Assembly (NCBI GenBank): GCA_026225395.1
Contig: JAMFSR010000026.1
Span: forward strand, 1 to 64,000
Reading direction: 5' to 3'
Origin: Granulicella sapmiensis
Lineage (GTDB): Bacteria; Acidobacteriota; Terriglobia; Terriglobales; Acidobacteriaceae
DNA length: 64,000 nucleotides
This document shows, piece by piece, positions 32,308 to 40,667 of the stretch. The position numbers were made by a program, and so were the translations under genes. The notes under the pieces are model-generated. The model was not told the origin of the DNA and made no database searches. It saw only the letters and a list, made by a program, of their open reading frames with translations. Position 1 is the stretch's first letter; every line of letters begins with the position of its first letter.

Positions 32308-33408
32308 TTGATTACGCAAAAGCATTGGATCGCAACTGTTGCTATAGCAGCCATCACGGTATCGGGCTGGGCCGTGAGCGCCCATGGCCAGGGCCAACAG
32401 CCGGCGGATTTCGCCAACTGGCCACAAGGTCGCGCACCTGAAGAACTAGGTTTGCACGTCGCACAGCATTTTGTCACGAGCCCACACATGAACTCGCATC
32501 CGCTGATCTATCCGGAGTTCTGCGCATGGTATGGCGCGCTTGAATTTGCGCGAGCCACAGGGAACAAGGAACTGGCGTCGGATTTGATCAAACGCTTCCA
32601 GCCTATGCTGACACCTGCTGAATCGGCGCTTATTCCGGATCGCAGGCATGTGGATGAAGAGATCTTCGGGATTCTTCCGCTGGAGATCTATATGCAGACC
32701 CACGAAGAAAAGTATTTGAAGATGGGTCTTGTTTATGCTGATCGTCAGTGGGATTCGCCGACGAGCGATGGGTTGTCGGCGGAAACTCGCTTCTGGATCG
32801 ACGATATGTACATGATGATGATTCTGCAACTGCAGGCTTATCGTGCGACAAACGACCGGAAGTATATCGATCGTGCGGCTAAAGAGATGTCTGCTTATCT
32901 GGATAAATTGCAGGAACCAAATGGGCTCTTCCATCACGCACCGGACGTGCCCATTTTCTGGTCGAGAGGGAACGGATGGGTTGCAGCCGGGATGGCTGAG
33001 ATGCTTTCCTCCCTGCCGCAGGATCATCCTCAACGGCCGCGGATTCTTGTGGGATATTGCGCCATGATGAAGGCGCTTGTCGAAAACCAGGATAAAGATG
33101 GCATGTGGCGTCAGTTGCTGGATGACGATGCTGCATGGCCCGAGAGTTCGGGATCTGCGATGTTCACGTTTGCGCTGGTGACTGGCGTAAAGCGTGGCTG
33201 GTTGGATGCAGCTACGTATGGACCAGCGGCTCGTCGTGGATGGATTGCCGTCTCGGGATACGTCGATCAGAACTGGGATGTGACCAACATTTGCGAAGGG
33301 ACAAATAAGATCAACGACAAACAGTTTTACCTGTTGAGGAAGCGTAAGACCGGCGACTTTCACGGGCAAGCCCCCGTGATGTGGGCAGCGGCTGCGCTGC
33401 TTCGTTGA
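32308..33408 (+). CDS. GH105 unsaturated rhamnogalacturonyl/uronyl hydrolase, secreted
   Basis: With the TTG start the product is 366 aa with a signal peptide (HWIATVAIAAITVSGWAVSAHG). The (alpha/alpha)6-barrel carries the GH105/GH88 pattern: RFWIDDMYMM with the catalytic-type Asp, HAPDVPIFWSRGNGWV, ESSGSAMFTFAL and the C-terminal GDFHGQAPVMWA. The family removes delta-4,5-unsaturated uronic acid from oligosaccharides made by polysaccharide lyases, implying lyase products in the periplasm. No recognised lyase family is in the window, but two unassigned Tat-exported helical proteins are. It converges on GH92 with 7 bp between stops. Confidence 0.87.
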   Translation: MITQKHWIATVAIAAITVSGWAVSAHGQGQQPADFANWPQGRAPEELGLHVAQHFVTSPHMNSHPLIYPEFCAWYGALEFARATGNKELASDLIKRFQPMLTPAESALIPDRRHVDEEIFGILPLEIYMQTHEEKYLKMGLVYADRQWDSPTSDGLSAETRFWIDDMYMMMILQLQAYRATNDRKYIDRAAKEMSAYLDKLQEPNGLFHHAPDVPIFWSRGNGWVAAGMAEMLSSLPQDHPQRPRILVGYCAMMKALVENQDKDGMWRQLLDDDAAWPESSGSAMFTFALVTGVKRGWLDAATYGPAARRGWIAVSGYVDQNWDVTNICEGTNKINDKQFYLLRKRKTGDFHGQAPVMWAAAALLR

Positions 33409-33415
33409 TGATCTC

Positions 33416-35701
33416 TTAGTGATCGTCTTTCGGCGCGAGCGGTGTGGACCCCATGTCGAATGTCAGCGTGCCGCCTTTTACGATGTCGGCATGTTGGAGC
33501 AGGAAGCCTGGTAGCGGGCGGTTGTTTAGTTGTTGGGATTGTATGTATTCGTTAGCTGCGTTCTGATGGTTCGCCACGATGACAAAGTCGTGTCCGTCGG
33601 ATTGATGGATGGTGACTTTAGAAAATAGCGGGCTGCCGATTGCATAAACTGGGCTTCCGGGAGTGACCGGGTAGAACCCCATGGCGCTGAAAATGTACCA
33701 GGCAGACATCTGTCCGGCGTCATCGTTGCCGGGTAGGCCGCCGGGACCGGTATGGTACTGCGACTGCATCAACGTTCGTATCTGATGCTGGGTTTTTGCC
33801 GGTCCGCCTGCGTAGTCGTAGAGATAGGCAATGTGATGGCTCGGTTCGTTGCCTTGCTCGTAAAGATTGCGATCGAAGAGGCCGTCAAGCTTGGCAATGA
33901 ATTTTTCAGGGCCACCCAACACCTGGATCAATCCCGGAATGTTTTGCGGGACGAAGAAGGTGTATTGCCATGAATTTGCTTCGGTGACGTAGGTCGCGTT
34001 CTTCGCAGGGTCGAATGGTTCTATCCACGAACCATCGGCATGCCTTCCTCTTGCGAAGCCGGTTTCCGGATCGATTACGTTGCGCCAGTTCTCGGATTGC
34101 CTGTAGAGCCGAGCCGCGTCTTCGGGCGTTCCAAGATGTTTCGCCATCATGGCGACGAGTGAGTCGTCATAGGCGTACTCCAAGGTCCTGGAGACCTGTT
34201 CGCGATGATGGAACGCGTCGGAAACATCATCTTCCAGCGGTACGTAGCCATACTTAAGATATGAGGCAAGCGCGCGTCGTCCTTCGCCAAGCTGATAGCT
34301 CTCAAGAGGTGGAGAAGTGGTGGCATTCTGCAGCACGAGCTTGTAGGCGCTGGCGACATCGAAGTGTGTCAGGCCCTTGGCGTACGCGTCGGCAATTACG
34401 GCGATCGAGTGGTCGCCGACCATTGCGGAGGTGTAGCTGTTGAAGAGGGGGAAGATGGGAAGATAACCGCCTTGCTCTCCCTTGAGCACCAGCGACTGAA
34501 CCATCTCCTGTTCGCGATCAGGATCGAGGATGGTCAGTAAAGGATGGAGGGCGCGGAAGGTGTCCCACATGGAGAAGTCGTCATAGTAGGCCCCGTTTGC
34601 AATCTTGTGAAGTTTGCCCTCGCCGGCAAAGCCGTTATAGGTGCCATCAGCATTGCTGGCTATACGTGGAACAAGCAGTGCATGGTAGAGCGATGTGTAA
34701 AAGACGCGGCGCTGCTCCGTGCTAGCGCCTTCAATCTCTATTTGATTCAAGCGCTTCTGCCATGCAGCTTCGGTCTTCTGCTCGACGCCAGTGAAATCCC
34801 ATCCGGTCTGTTCGGCATCCAGGTTGTGTACTGCTTCCTCGAGACTTGTGAAGGAAGTACCTACCTTTACAAGAAGCGGGGTTTTGGAAGGAGCGAAGGA
34901 AGCATACGCTCCCAAGTTACTGCATTCTTCCATCTGGCGATCGACGTCGGATTGAAGTTGAGTGCCGCACCAGGTACCATGCACGGTAAACGGAGCAGAA
35001 AAGCGCACTATGAAGTAGCCGCTGAACCCCGCGGATAATCCTTCTCCACGAAAGTAACGGTGTACCGGGTTATAGCCGACGATCTCCCTTTGCTTGGGAT
35101 GGACTTCGACGAAGCCTTCTCCTGGCCTGGAGTTGGGCTCGATGAGGAGACTGCCTGCCTTGTCTGCCGGGAAAGTGATGCGAAGCAGACCGGTGCGCGT
35201 TGAGCCTGTCATTTCCACGGTTTCCGCATAGCGATCGAGAACAACAGAATAGTAAGCGGGATTCATCTTTTCGGTCTCGTGCCGGAAAGATGAAGCTCTG
35301 GCGTCCGCGGTGACCTCGATTGGGCCGGTGATCGGCATTAGGGTGACGCTGCCGTACTCCAATGCGCAGCTACCACTAAGCCAGTGGCTGCCGCGGAAGC
35401 CTGTGATCTTTTGGTCCTTGTAATAGTACGGGGCAACGCATTTTTTCTCTGTGGACCTTGTCTCGGGTGTCCATTCAGTCATCGCGAACGGCATGCCGAC
35501 TAAGGGAGCGGTCTGGCCGTCGTTCGCTGTTCCAGCGAGGAGCTCGACAGCCTGAAAGGGAGTCTGAGCCCTGACCAGGGGAGATAGCGCGACGGCTGCC
35601 ACGAGACTGCAGACCGAGACAGCGAGTGTCGCTCTAAGAAATACACGTTGCACTGCTGCTGCGGGAAACGCTTTGGCAGACGAACCATCTGGAGGGGGCA
35701 T
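33416..35701 (-). CDS. GH92 exo-alpha-mannosidase, secreted
   Basis: The 761-aa product has a signal peptide ending near LVRAQ and an AGGAAAG site before the ATG. GH92 signatures are present in order: GMPFAMTEWTPETR in the N-terminal sandwich, FSMWDTFRALHPLL and YDDSLVAMMAKHLG in the (alpha/alpha)6 domain, then GNDDAGQMSAWYIFSAMGFYPV with the catalytic-base region. The family is Ca-dependent and inverting, and removes alpha-linked mannose. One operator lies 71 bp upstream. The gene is divergent from the LacI regulator. Full length and intact. Confidence 0.93.
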   Translation of the reverse strand: MPPPDGSSAKAFPAAAVQRVFLRATLAVSVCSLVAAVALSPLVRAQTPFQAVELLAGTANDGQTAPLVGMPFAMTEWTPETRSTEKKCVAPYYYKDQKITGFRGSHWLSGSCALEYGSVTLMPITGPIEVTADARASSFRHETEKMNPAYYSVVLDRYAETVEMTGSTRTGLLRITFPADKAGSLLIEPNSRPGEGFVEVHPKQREIVGYNPVHRYFRGEGLSAGFSGYFIVRFSAPFTVHGTWCGTQLQSDVDRQMEECSNLGAYASFAPSKTPLLVKVGTSFTSLEEAVHNLDAEQTGWDFTGVEQKTEAAWQKRLNQIEIEGASTEQRRVFYTSLYHALLVPRIASNADGTYNGFAGEGKLHKIANGAYYDDFSMWDTFRALHPLLTILDPDREQEMVQSLVLKGEQGGYLPIFPLFNSYTSAMVGDHSIAVIADAYAKGLTHFDVASAYKLVLQNATTSPPLESYQLGEGRRALASYLKYGYVPLEDDVSDAFHHREQVSRTLEYAYDDSLVAMMAKHLGTPEDAARLYRQSENWRNVIDPETGFARGRHADGSWIEPFDPAKNATYVTEANSWQYTFFVPQNIPGLIQVLGGPEKFIAKLDGLFDRNLYEQGNEPSHHIAYLYDYAGGPAKTQHQIRTLMQSQYHTGPGGLPGNDDAGQMSAWYIFSAMGFYPVTPGSPVYAIGSPLFSKVTIHQSDGHDFVIVANHQNAANEYIQSQQLNNRPLPGFLLQHADIVKGGTLTFDMGSTPLAPKDDH

Positions 35702-35771
35702 TGAGAAGCTTTCCTATCGGTCGAGGCCTCGAAAGAGAATCATAATGATCATGGCTGGACTAATTAGAATA

Positions 35772-35787
35772 TGGATATTGTTATCCA
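35772..35787. promoter_or_regulatory. Putative LacI-type operator upstream of GH92
   Basis: TGGATATTGTTATCCA has complete TGGAT/ATCCA arms and lies 71 bp upstream of the GH92 start. The remaining 283 bases to the LacI gene show no further site or gene. Confidence 0.65.
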
Positions 35788-36070
35788 ATTGGGTGTCCAC
35801 ACGATTGGAAGCCAGCGACGACCAAGCTGTCAAGTCATAATGGTGCTCGTTCGCCTATGAGCGGAGTAAAAACGCCATCGAGCAGGGGGAACGACCGTCG
35901 CCGTAAGGAAGCGACAGTTCCGGCGAGTGCAGGTTCGGAAAAGTCTTTATTATGAGAGCATTCGCGGGTGCTATGGCATCATGGTGGTGTCGCAGAGAAC
36001 ATTTCTTGGTGAGATGGAAGGTATGGAAATGATGGTAAAAATCCAGCTGGATATTGTGGAGGTTGGCTAG

Positions 36071-37111
36071 ATGCCAACACTTGCGGATGTAGCGAAGGTT
36101 GCTGGCGTTGGAGTGATGTCCGTGTCCCGCGTGGTGAACGGTACCCGCAAGGTATCGCCGGAAACCGAAGAGAAGGTGCGAGCGGCGATCCGCCGTATTG
36201 GCTACGAGCCGAATGAGGCTGCGAGAGTCCTGAAGGGACATCGCGCGAAGATTCTTGGGCTGATCGTACCGGACCTTGCTGATCCTTTTTTTGCAACGTG
36301 CGCGAACGCAATCCAGGAGGCCGCTCGTGAGGCCGGCTATATGACCCTGATGGTTGCGTCTGGCCATCAGGCAAATGTGGAACGGCAGCAGGCCGAAGTC
36401 ATGATGCAGCGGCAGATCGCTGGTTTGATCATTATTCCGACAGGCCTGGAAAATGATTACTTTCTGAATGCACGAGTCGGCGGCTTGCCGATTGTCTCTC
36501 TTGACCGACCGCTCGAAAATGTTGATGCCGATGCGGTGCTTGTTGATAATCGAGAGGCTTCGATGGGAGTTGTCGAACACCTCATAGAGCATGGGCACAA
36601 GGACATCCTCTGCATTCTGGACGAGTACCGGATGTTCACCAAGCAGGAGCGGCTTGCAGGTTACATGCAGGCCATGCGCGAAGCAAAGCTGACGACGCGA
36701 GTGTGTATGGTTGGGCCTCTCAGCGGTACCGTTGCGGAACAGCTCCCGGCGATCCTGGCATCCGCGCCGAAGCCCACGGCGATCTTTGCTGCGAGTGATT
36801 TGCTCACGGTGCAAGTGCTTCGGCATTTGCAGGGGATGCATATTGCGATCCCTGATGAAATTGCGTTGGCGGTCTTTGACGATTTCGATGCGGCAACTTT
36901 GATCACACCGCAAATTACAGCGGTGCGGCAACCGGTCGCGGACCTAGGACGCAAAGCGGTCTCTCTGCTGCTGCAGCGGATCGAAGGAGATAGCACCCTC
37001 CCGGCGAAGCAGGTGGTGTTGCAGACCGAATTGATCATCCGGGCATCATGCGGTTGTGAGTTGGCCGGCAGCCGGATAAAGTCGAAAGGCTTGGCGATTC
37101 GAAAGCGGTAG
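36071..37111 (+). CDS. LacI-family transcription regulator, probable regulator of the locus
   Basis: A 346-aa protein with an N-terminal LacI helix-turn-helix (LADVAKVAGVGVMSVSRVVNG) and hinge helix (NEAARVLKG). The periplasmic-binding-protein-like effector domain starts at KILGLIVPDLADPFF and ends after a VFDDFDAATLITPQITAVRQP segment. No stop or frame break is seen. It sits centrally among eleven palindromic sites, and LacI proteins bind such palindromes with a central CG step, so I infer it controls them and is released by a sugar from the degraded polysaccharide. The effector is unknown. Another LacI gene lies at the right edge. Confidence 0.92.
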   Translation: MPTLADVAKVAGVGVMSVSRVVNGTRKVSPETEEKVRAAIRRIGYEPNEAARVLKGHRAKILGLIVPDLADPFFATCANAIQEAAREAGYMTLMVASGHQANVERQQAEVMMQRQIAGLIIIPTGLENDYFLNARVGGLPIVSLDRPLENVDADAVLVDNREASMGVVEHLIEHGHKDILCILDEYRMFTKQERLAGYMQAMREAKLTTRVCMVGPLSGTVAEQLPAILASAPKPTAIFAASDLLTVQVLRHLQGMHIAIPDEIALAVFDDFDAATLITPQITAVRQPVADLGRKAVSLLLQRIEGDSTLPAKQVVLQTELIIRASCGCELAGSRIKSKGLAIRKR

Positions 37112-37253
37112 CCGCTTCGTAATTCCTATTTCTGGTGAACATGAGGGGCTTTCCAGTGACGAGCTGGGTATCCCTTTCGTTGGCCGCAACGGCTCGGCGC
37201 CTATTGAGAGCCCCATCCCTTGACAATGCTTGAGATGATATGTTCCATTCGTT

Positions 37254-37269
37254 TGGGTAAGGTTATCCA
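37254..37269. promoter_or_regulatory. Putative LacI-type operator upstream of the GH42 operon
   Basis: TGGGTAAGGTTATCCA is a near-consensus copy about 100 bp upstream of the first gene of the 37.4-46.8 kb operon. Confidence 0.65.
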
Positions 37270-37370
37270 GATGATTCGTTCCATGGGCTGGCGAATGGCT
37301 TGTTGCCTGATTCGAGCCGAGGAAACCGGTGAAGCTCCGTGGAGAAACCGTCCAAGAGGGGATACGTGTA

Positions 37371-39368
37371 ATGACAGACGCCTCGATGAGCAGGAGAACT
37401 CTGCTGAAGTCGATTGGTACAGGCGTCGTTGCTACATCGGCCCTGTCTAGTCGATCGATAGCATACTCGATATCCTTTGCCACTGAGCGGGATAGCTGGG
37501 ACGCAACGTGGGATGCAGCAGTTTTGGAAAACACCCTGCTGCGAATGGACAAAACGTTCGAAACGGATGCGGATCTGATAGCTGGTCACGTAGGACCGGA
37601 GTACTCCTACCAGTCCAACTTGCGGAGCCAAGTGGTCCATCCGACGAGAACGTCGATGGAGTATGCACTTTATTTGCTGGAATCGAAGGATAAGCATCGA
37701 CTTGAGCTTGCGGTAAAGGTCCTTGCGAAGATGGAGGAGTTGCAGGAAAGAAATCCTGCGAGCAAATGGTTCGGCTTATGGAGCTGGTATGCAGAAGAGC
37801 CGTTAGCGAGCATGCCTGCGGTTGATTTCAACTGGGCAGACTTCAATGGATCTCTGCTGCTTTGCATGCTCTTTCGACATCGCGCACGGCTTGCACCCGC
37901 TGTTGTGGAGCAGATGCAGCGGATGCTGCGCCGTTGCTGCAGCAGCATCAAGAAGCGCAATGTATCTATGGGGTATACGAATATTGCGTGTATGGGAACC
38001 TTTGTGAGCCTTGCCGGTGCGGAGGTGCTGCAGGATGATGAGCTGCATGTCTATGCTCAGGATCGTCTCCGGCGATTTGCGGCAACCATTGATCAAACGG
38101 GAAGCTTCAATGAGTACAACAGCCCGACTTATAACAAGGTTGTGGTGCAGAACATGACCCGGATATTGATGTTCGTGAAGGACCCGACAAGTCTGGAACT
38201 GTCTCGCAGGATTCATGAACGAATCTGGCTTCACTTCGCGACCCATTGGCACCTGCCGACGCAACAAATAGCGGCGCCGATGAGCCGGTGTTATTTCAAT
38301 GATCTGGGAACACAAATCTGGATACAGAAAGCGCTCAACAACTCTCTCCTATTCGTTGGCAAGGCGCAACTGAGAACAGAACCGCTACACGAAAACGAAG
38401 ATGTAGCGCTCCTGGATTACCGCTGTCCCGACGATATTAGAGCCTATTTCGTGGCAACAGGACAGGCGCGAGTTCATCGCGAAATATTTCTGCTAGGATC
38501 GCCAGCCGAGAACGCGGCAAAGCCAGCATCGATGGATGTTGCAGGAACTACTTATCTCCATCCGCTCTTCTGCCTTGGATCGGCGAATCAATCGGACTTT
38601 TGGATTCAACGTAGACCGCTCATGGCGTATTGGGGGACGCCGCAGCATCCCATCCAGTGCCTGCAACTGAAGGTTCTCAAAGATGACTATGATTTTTCTT
38701 CGGGACTCTTCTATTCCGTTCAGAGCAACGGCGCAGTGCTTGGGCAGATATGCTTCCGTTCTGACGGTGGAGATAAACACATATCGCTTGATCCTATTCG
38801 CGATCACAAGTCGGTCCTGTCACGCATGGCAGTCCAAGTGAAGTTCGATGTATGGAAGGATGACTGGAAGTTTTTCGTCTCGGATGAACAGGTGGCTGCC
38901 ACGGACAGAAGTCTGCCGGTAGATTCTCGGCTCTGTGTAGATGCAGGAATGATAAAGCTTGGGTTCCGATTTCTTGATCCTCGCTTTGCCGCCTATCGGC
39001 CTAACTTGAAGTTCATCAGGAGTACGGAGGTTGCGATGTTCGAGTTGACCCTGATGTCGTCCGATTGGCCTATGACTGTTGATTGGAACGACATTCAGCC
39101 AGCGGGCTGCGGACTTGCGCTTCTGATAGCAGAAAGCGGGACACCGGACGCCTCAACCTTGCCGACATCTTTTGAGGTCAACCGATTTGATCTGCGACGC
39201 CAGGGAGATCTTTCGGTTATGAAGTGGCGCAGTCCAGATGGAGAACTCGAAGTAACCGCTGCAAGCACCGTCAGGGCGGGGGATGATATGGATCGTGCGT
39301 TCCGAAGCACCATCAACGGGCGCATGCCGCCTATGCAGCGGCTTAGCGATGTGCGGTTAGCCGGATAG
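37371..39368 (+). CDS. Tat-exported alpha/alpha-toroid-like protein, unassigned
   Basis: The start at MTDASMSRRTLLKS gives 665 aa with a twin-arginine leader (SRRTLLKSIGTGVVA). The first half (about 60-320) is rich in amphipathic helices with WSWYAEEPL, MGYTNIACMG and FNEYNSPTYNKVV. The second half turns to beta-rich sequence (MAYWGTPQHPIQCLQLKVLK, LSRMAVQVKFDVW). An (alpha/alpha) barrel followed by a beta-sandwich is the plan of many polysaccharide lyases and heparinase-like enzymes, but I recognise no catalytic set. It leads a tight operon of SGNH hydrolase, GH42 and a giant glycosidase, and the neighbouring GH105 needs a lyase product. A lyase role is therefore a reasonable but unproved inference. 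Confidence 0.55.
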   Translation: MTDASMSRRTLLKSIGTGVVATSALSSRSIAYSISFATERDSWDATWDAAVLENTLLRMDKTFETDADLIAGHVGPEYSYQSNLRSQVVHPTRTSMEYALYLLESKDKHRLELAVKVLAKMEELQERNPASKWFGLWSWYAEEPLASMPAVDFNWADFNGSLLLCMLFRHRARLAPAVVEQMQRMLRRCCSSIKKRNVSMGYTNIACMGTFVSLAGAEVLQDDELHVYAQDRLRRFAATIDQTGSFNEYNSPTYNKVVVQNMTRILMFVKDPTSLELSRRIHERIWLHFATHWHLPTQQIAAPMSRCYFNDLGTQIWIQKALNNSLLFVGKAQLRTEPLHENEDVALLDYRCPDDIRAYFVATGQARVHREIFLLGSPAENAAKPASMDVAGTTYLHPLFCLGSANQSDFWIQRRPLMAYWGTPQHPIQCLQLKVLKDDYDFSSGLFYSVQSNGAVLGQICFRSDGGDKHISLDPIRDHKSVLSRMAVQVKFDVWKDDWKFFVSDEQVAATDRSLPVDSRLCVDAGMIKLGFRFLDPRFAAYRPNLKFIRSTEVAMFELTLMSSDWPMTVDWNDIQPAGCGLALLIAESGTPDASTLPTSFEVNRFDLRRQGDLSVMKWRSPDGELEVTAASTVRAGDDMDRAFRSTINGRMPPMQRLSDVRLAG

Positions 39369-39379
39369 GAAGAGCAGTG

Positions 39380-40666
39380 ATGGGAGTGTTTATGACGAAA
39401 CGAGGAATTGCCCTTGTGTTGTTATGTATGTACTTTCTGTATTCTTTCGCATCGCGGGAGCAGTCTGTTTTTCAGGACGGCGACATTCTATTGATTTGCG
39501 GTGACTCAATTACAGAGCAGAAGCAATACTCGGTCTTTATCGAGGATTACATCCTGATGTCTCAACCCGTGAAGAATGTGAAGACCATCCAGATTGGGTG
39601 GGGCGGAGAGAATGTCCAGCACTTTGCAAACTATTGGCAACAGGTTGGTCTCGCTTTTTCGCCAACGGTGGCTACGACTAACTTCGGCATGAACGACGGG
39701 GGCTATGACTTAATCAGCGACAAGGTAAAGGATGGCTTTCGAGAAGGGACGAAGAAGGCGATCGACCAGTTCAAGGCGGCCGGGGTGAAGACAGTGTTTA
39801 TTGGCACTTCGGGTGGAGTAGACTCCTATTACTTCAAGAATCCGAAACATAAAGATGTAAGTGCAGCCGCCTACGACCAGACACTGGGGTACTTGAGCGA
39901 TGTGGCGAAAGATGTAGCTCATTCGGAGAAGGTGCCGTTTGTCGACCTGCATACGCTGACGCTCAAAACGATGGCTTCAGCCAAGGCTGCGTTGGGCGAG
40001 AAGTTTGCTGTAACGGGAAATTCAGATGGTGTGCATCCGCAAGCCGATGGACATTTGATGATGGCCTATGCCTACCTGAAGGCTATGGGCATGGATGGAA
40101 ATATTGGGACCATTCGTTATGACATGGTTACAGCGCAGGCTGAAACTGACGATGCACAACATGTGACGTCAGCTGCCAATGGGGAGATCACTCTCGAGAG
40201 TACCCGGTATCCATTCTGCTTTTTCGGAGACGTGGGGGCTTCGGATGGGACGGTTGGGATGTTGCCGTTTCTACCTTTCAACCAGGATTTGAATCGCTAC
40301 ATGCTTGTGGTGAAGAACCTGAAGTCAGCAAAGGCGAAGATCACCTGGGGTACTGAAACAAAGGAGTTCACGCAGGAACAACTCAGTGCTGGAATAAACC
40401 TGGCAGCCGAGTTTCTGACGAATCCTTTTACTGCTCCTTTCATGGCGGTGGATAAGAAAGTGCGCGCGAAGCAGGATTTTGAATCGCTCTATATCAAGGG
40501 CTATATCAACGGAGAAAAAGCAATCATTCAGATGATGCCTGCCGAAGCGGATGCTTTGAAATCGGTACAGGATAGTTTCTCCGTGGCGCATGAAAAGCTT
40601 TTTGCCGACCTGGTAACGTCCGTGACGCCGGTTACGCATACGATCAAAATCGAAGAGATGAACTAG
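39380..40666 (+). CDS. Secreted SGNH/GDSL-type hydrolase
   Basis: The 428-aa product has an N-terminal hydrophobic signal (ALVLLCMYFLYSFA). The four SGNH blocks are visible: GDSITEQ (nucleophile Ser), IGWGGENV (Gly), TNFGMNDGGY (Asn) and DGVHPQADGH (Asp and His). The family is mostly carbohydrate esterases that remove acetyl or acyl groups. About 180 C-terminal residues form an added domain of unknown role. Starts 8-20 bp after the previous stop (ATG at 39380 or 39392) and is followed after one base by GH42, so it is co-transcribed. Confidence 0.82.
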   Translation: MGVFMTKRGIALVLLCMYFLYSFASREQSVFQDGDILLICGDSITEQKQYSVFIEDYILMSQPVKNVKTIQIGWGGENVQHFANYWQQVGLAFSPTVATTNFGMNDGGYDLISDKVKDGFREGTKKAIDQFKAAGVKTVFIGTSGGVDSYYFKNPKHKDVSAAAYDQTLGYLSDVAKDVAHSEKVPFVDLHTLTLKTMASAKAALGEKFAVTGNSDGVHPQADGHLMMAYAYLKAMGMDGNIGTIRYDMVTAQAETDDAQHVTSAANGEITLESTRYPFCFFGDVGASDGTVGMLPFLPFNQDLNRYMLVVKNLKSAKAKITWGTETKEFTQEQLSAGINLAAEFLTNPFTAPFMAVDKKVRAKQDFESLYIKGYINGEKAIIQMMPAEADALKSVQDSFSVAHEKLFADLVTSVTPVTHTIKIEEMN

Positions 40667-40667
40667 C

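Noticed and set aside
35855..36931. 358-aa minus-strand frame
   Set aside because: It lies opposite the clear LacI gene and has no recognisable motif.
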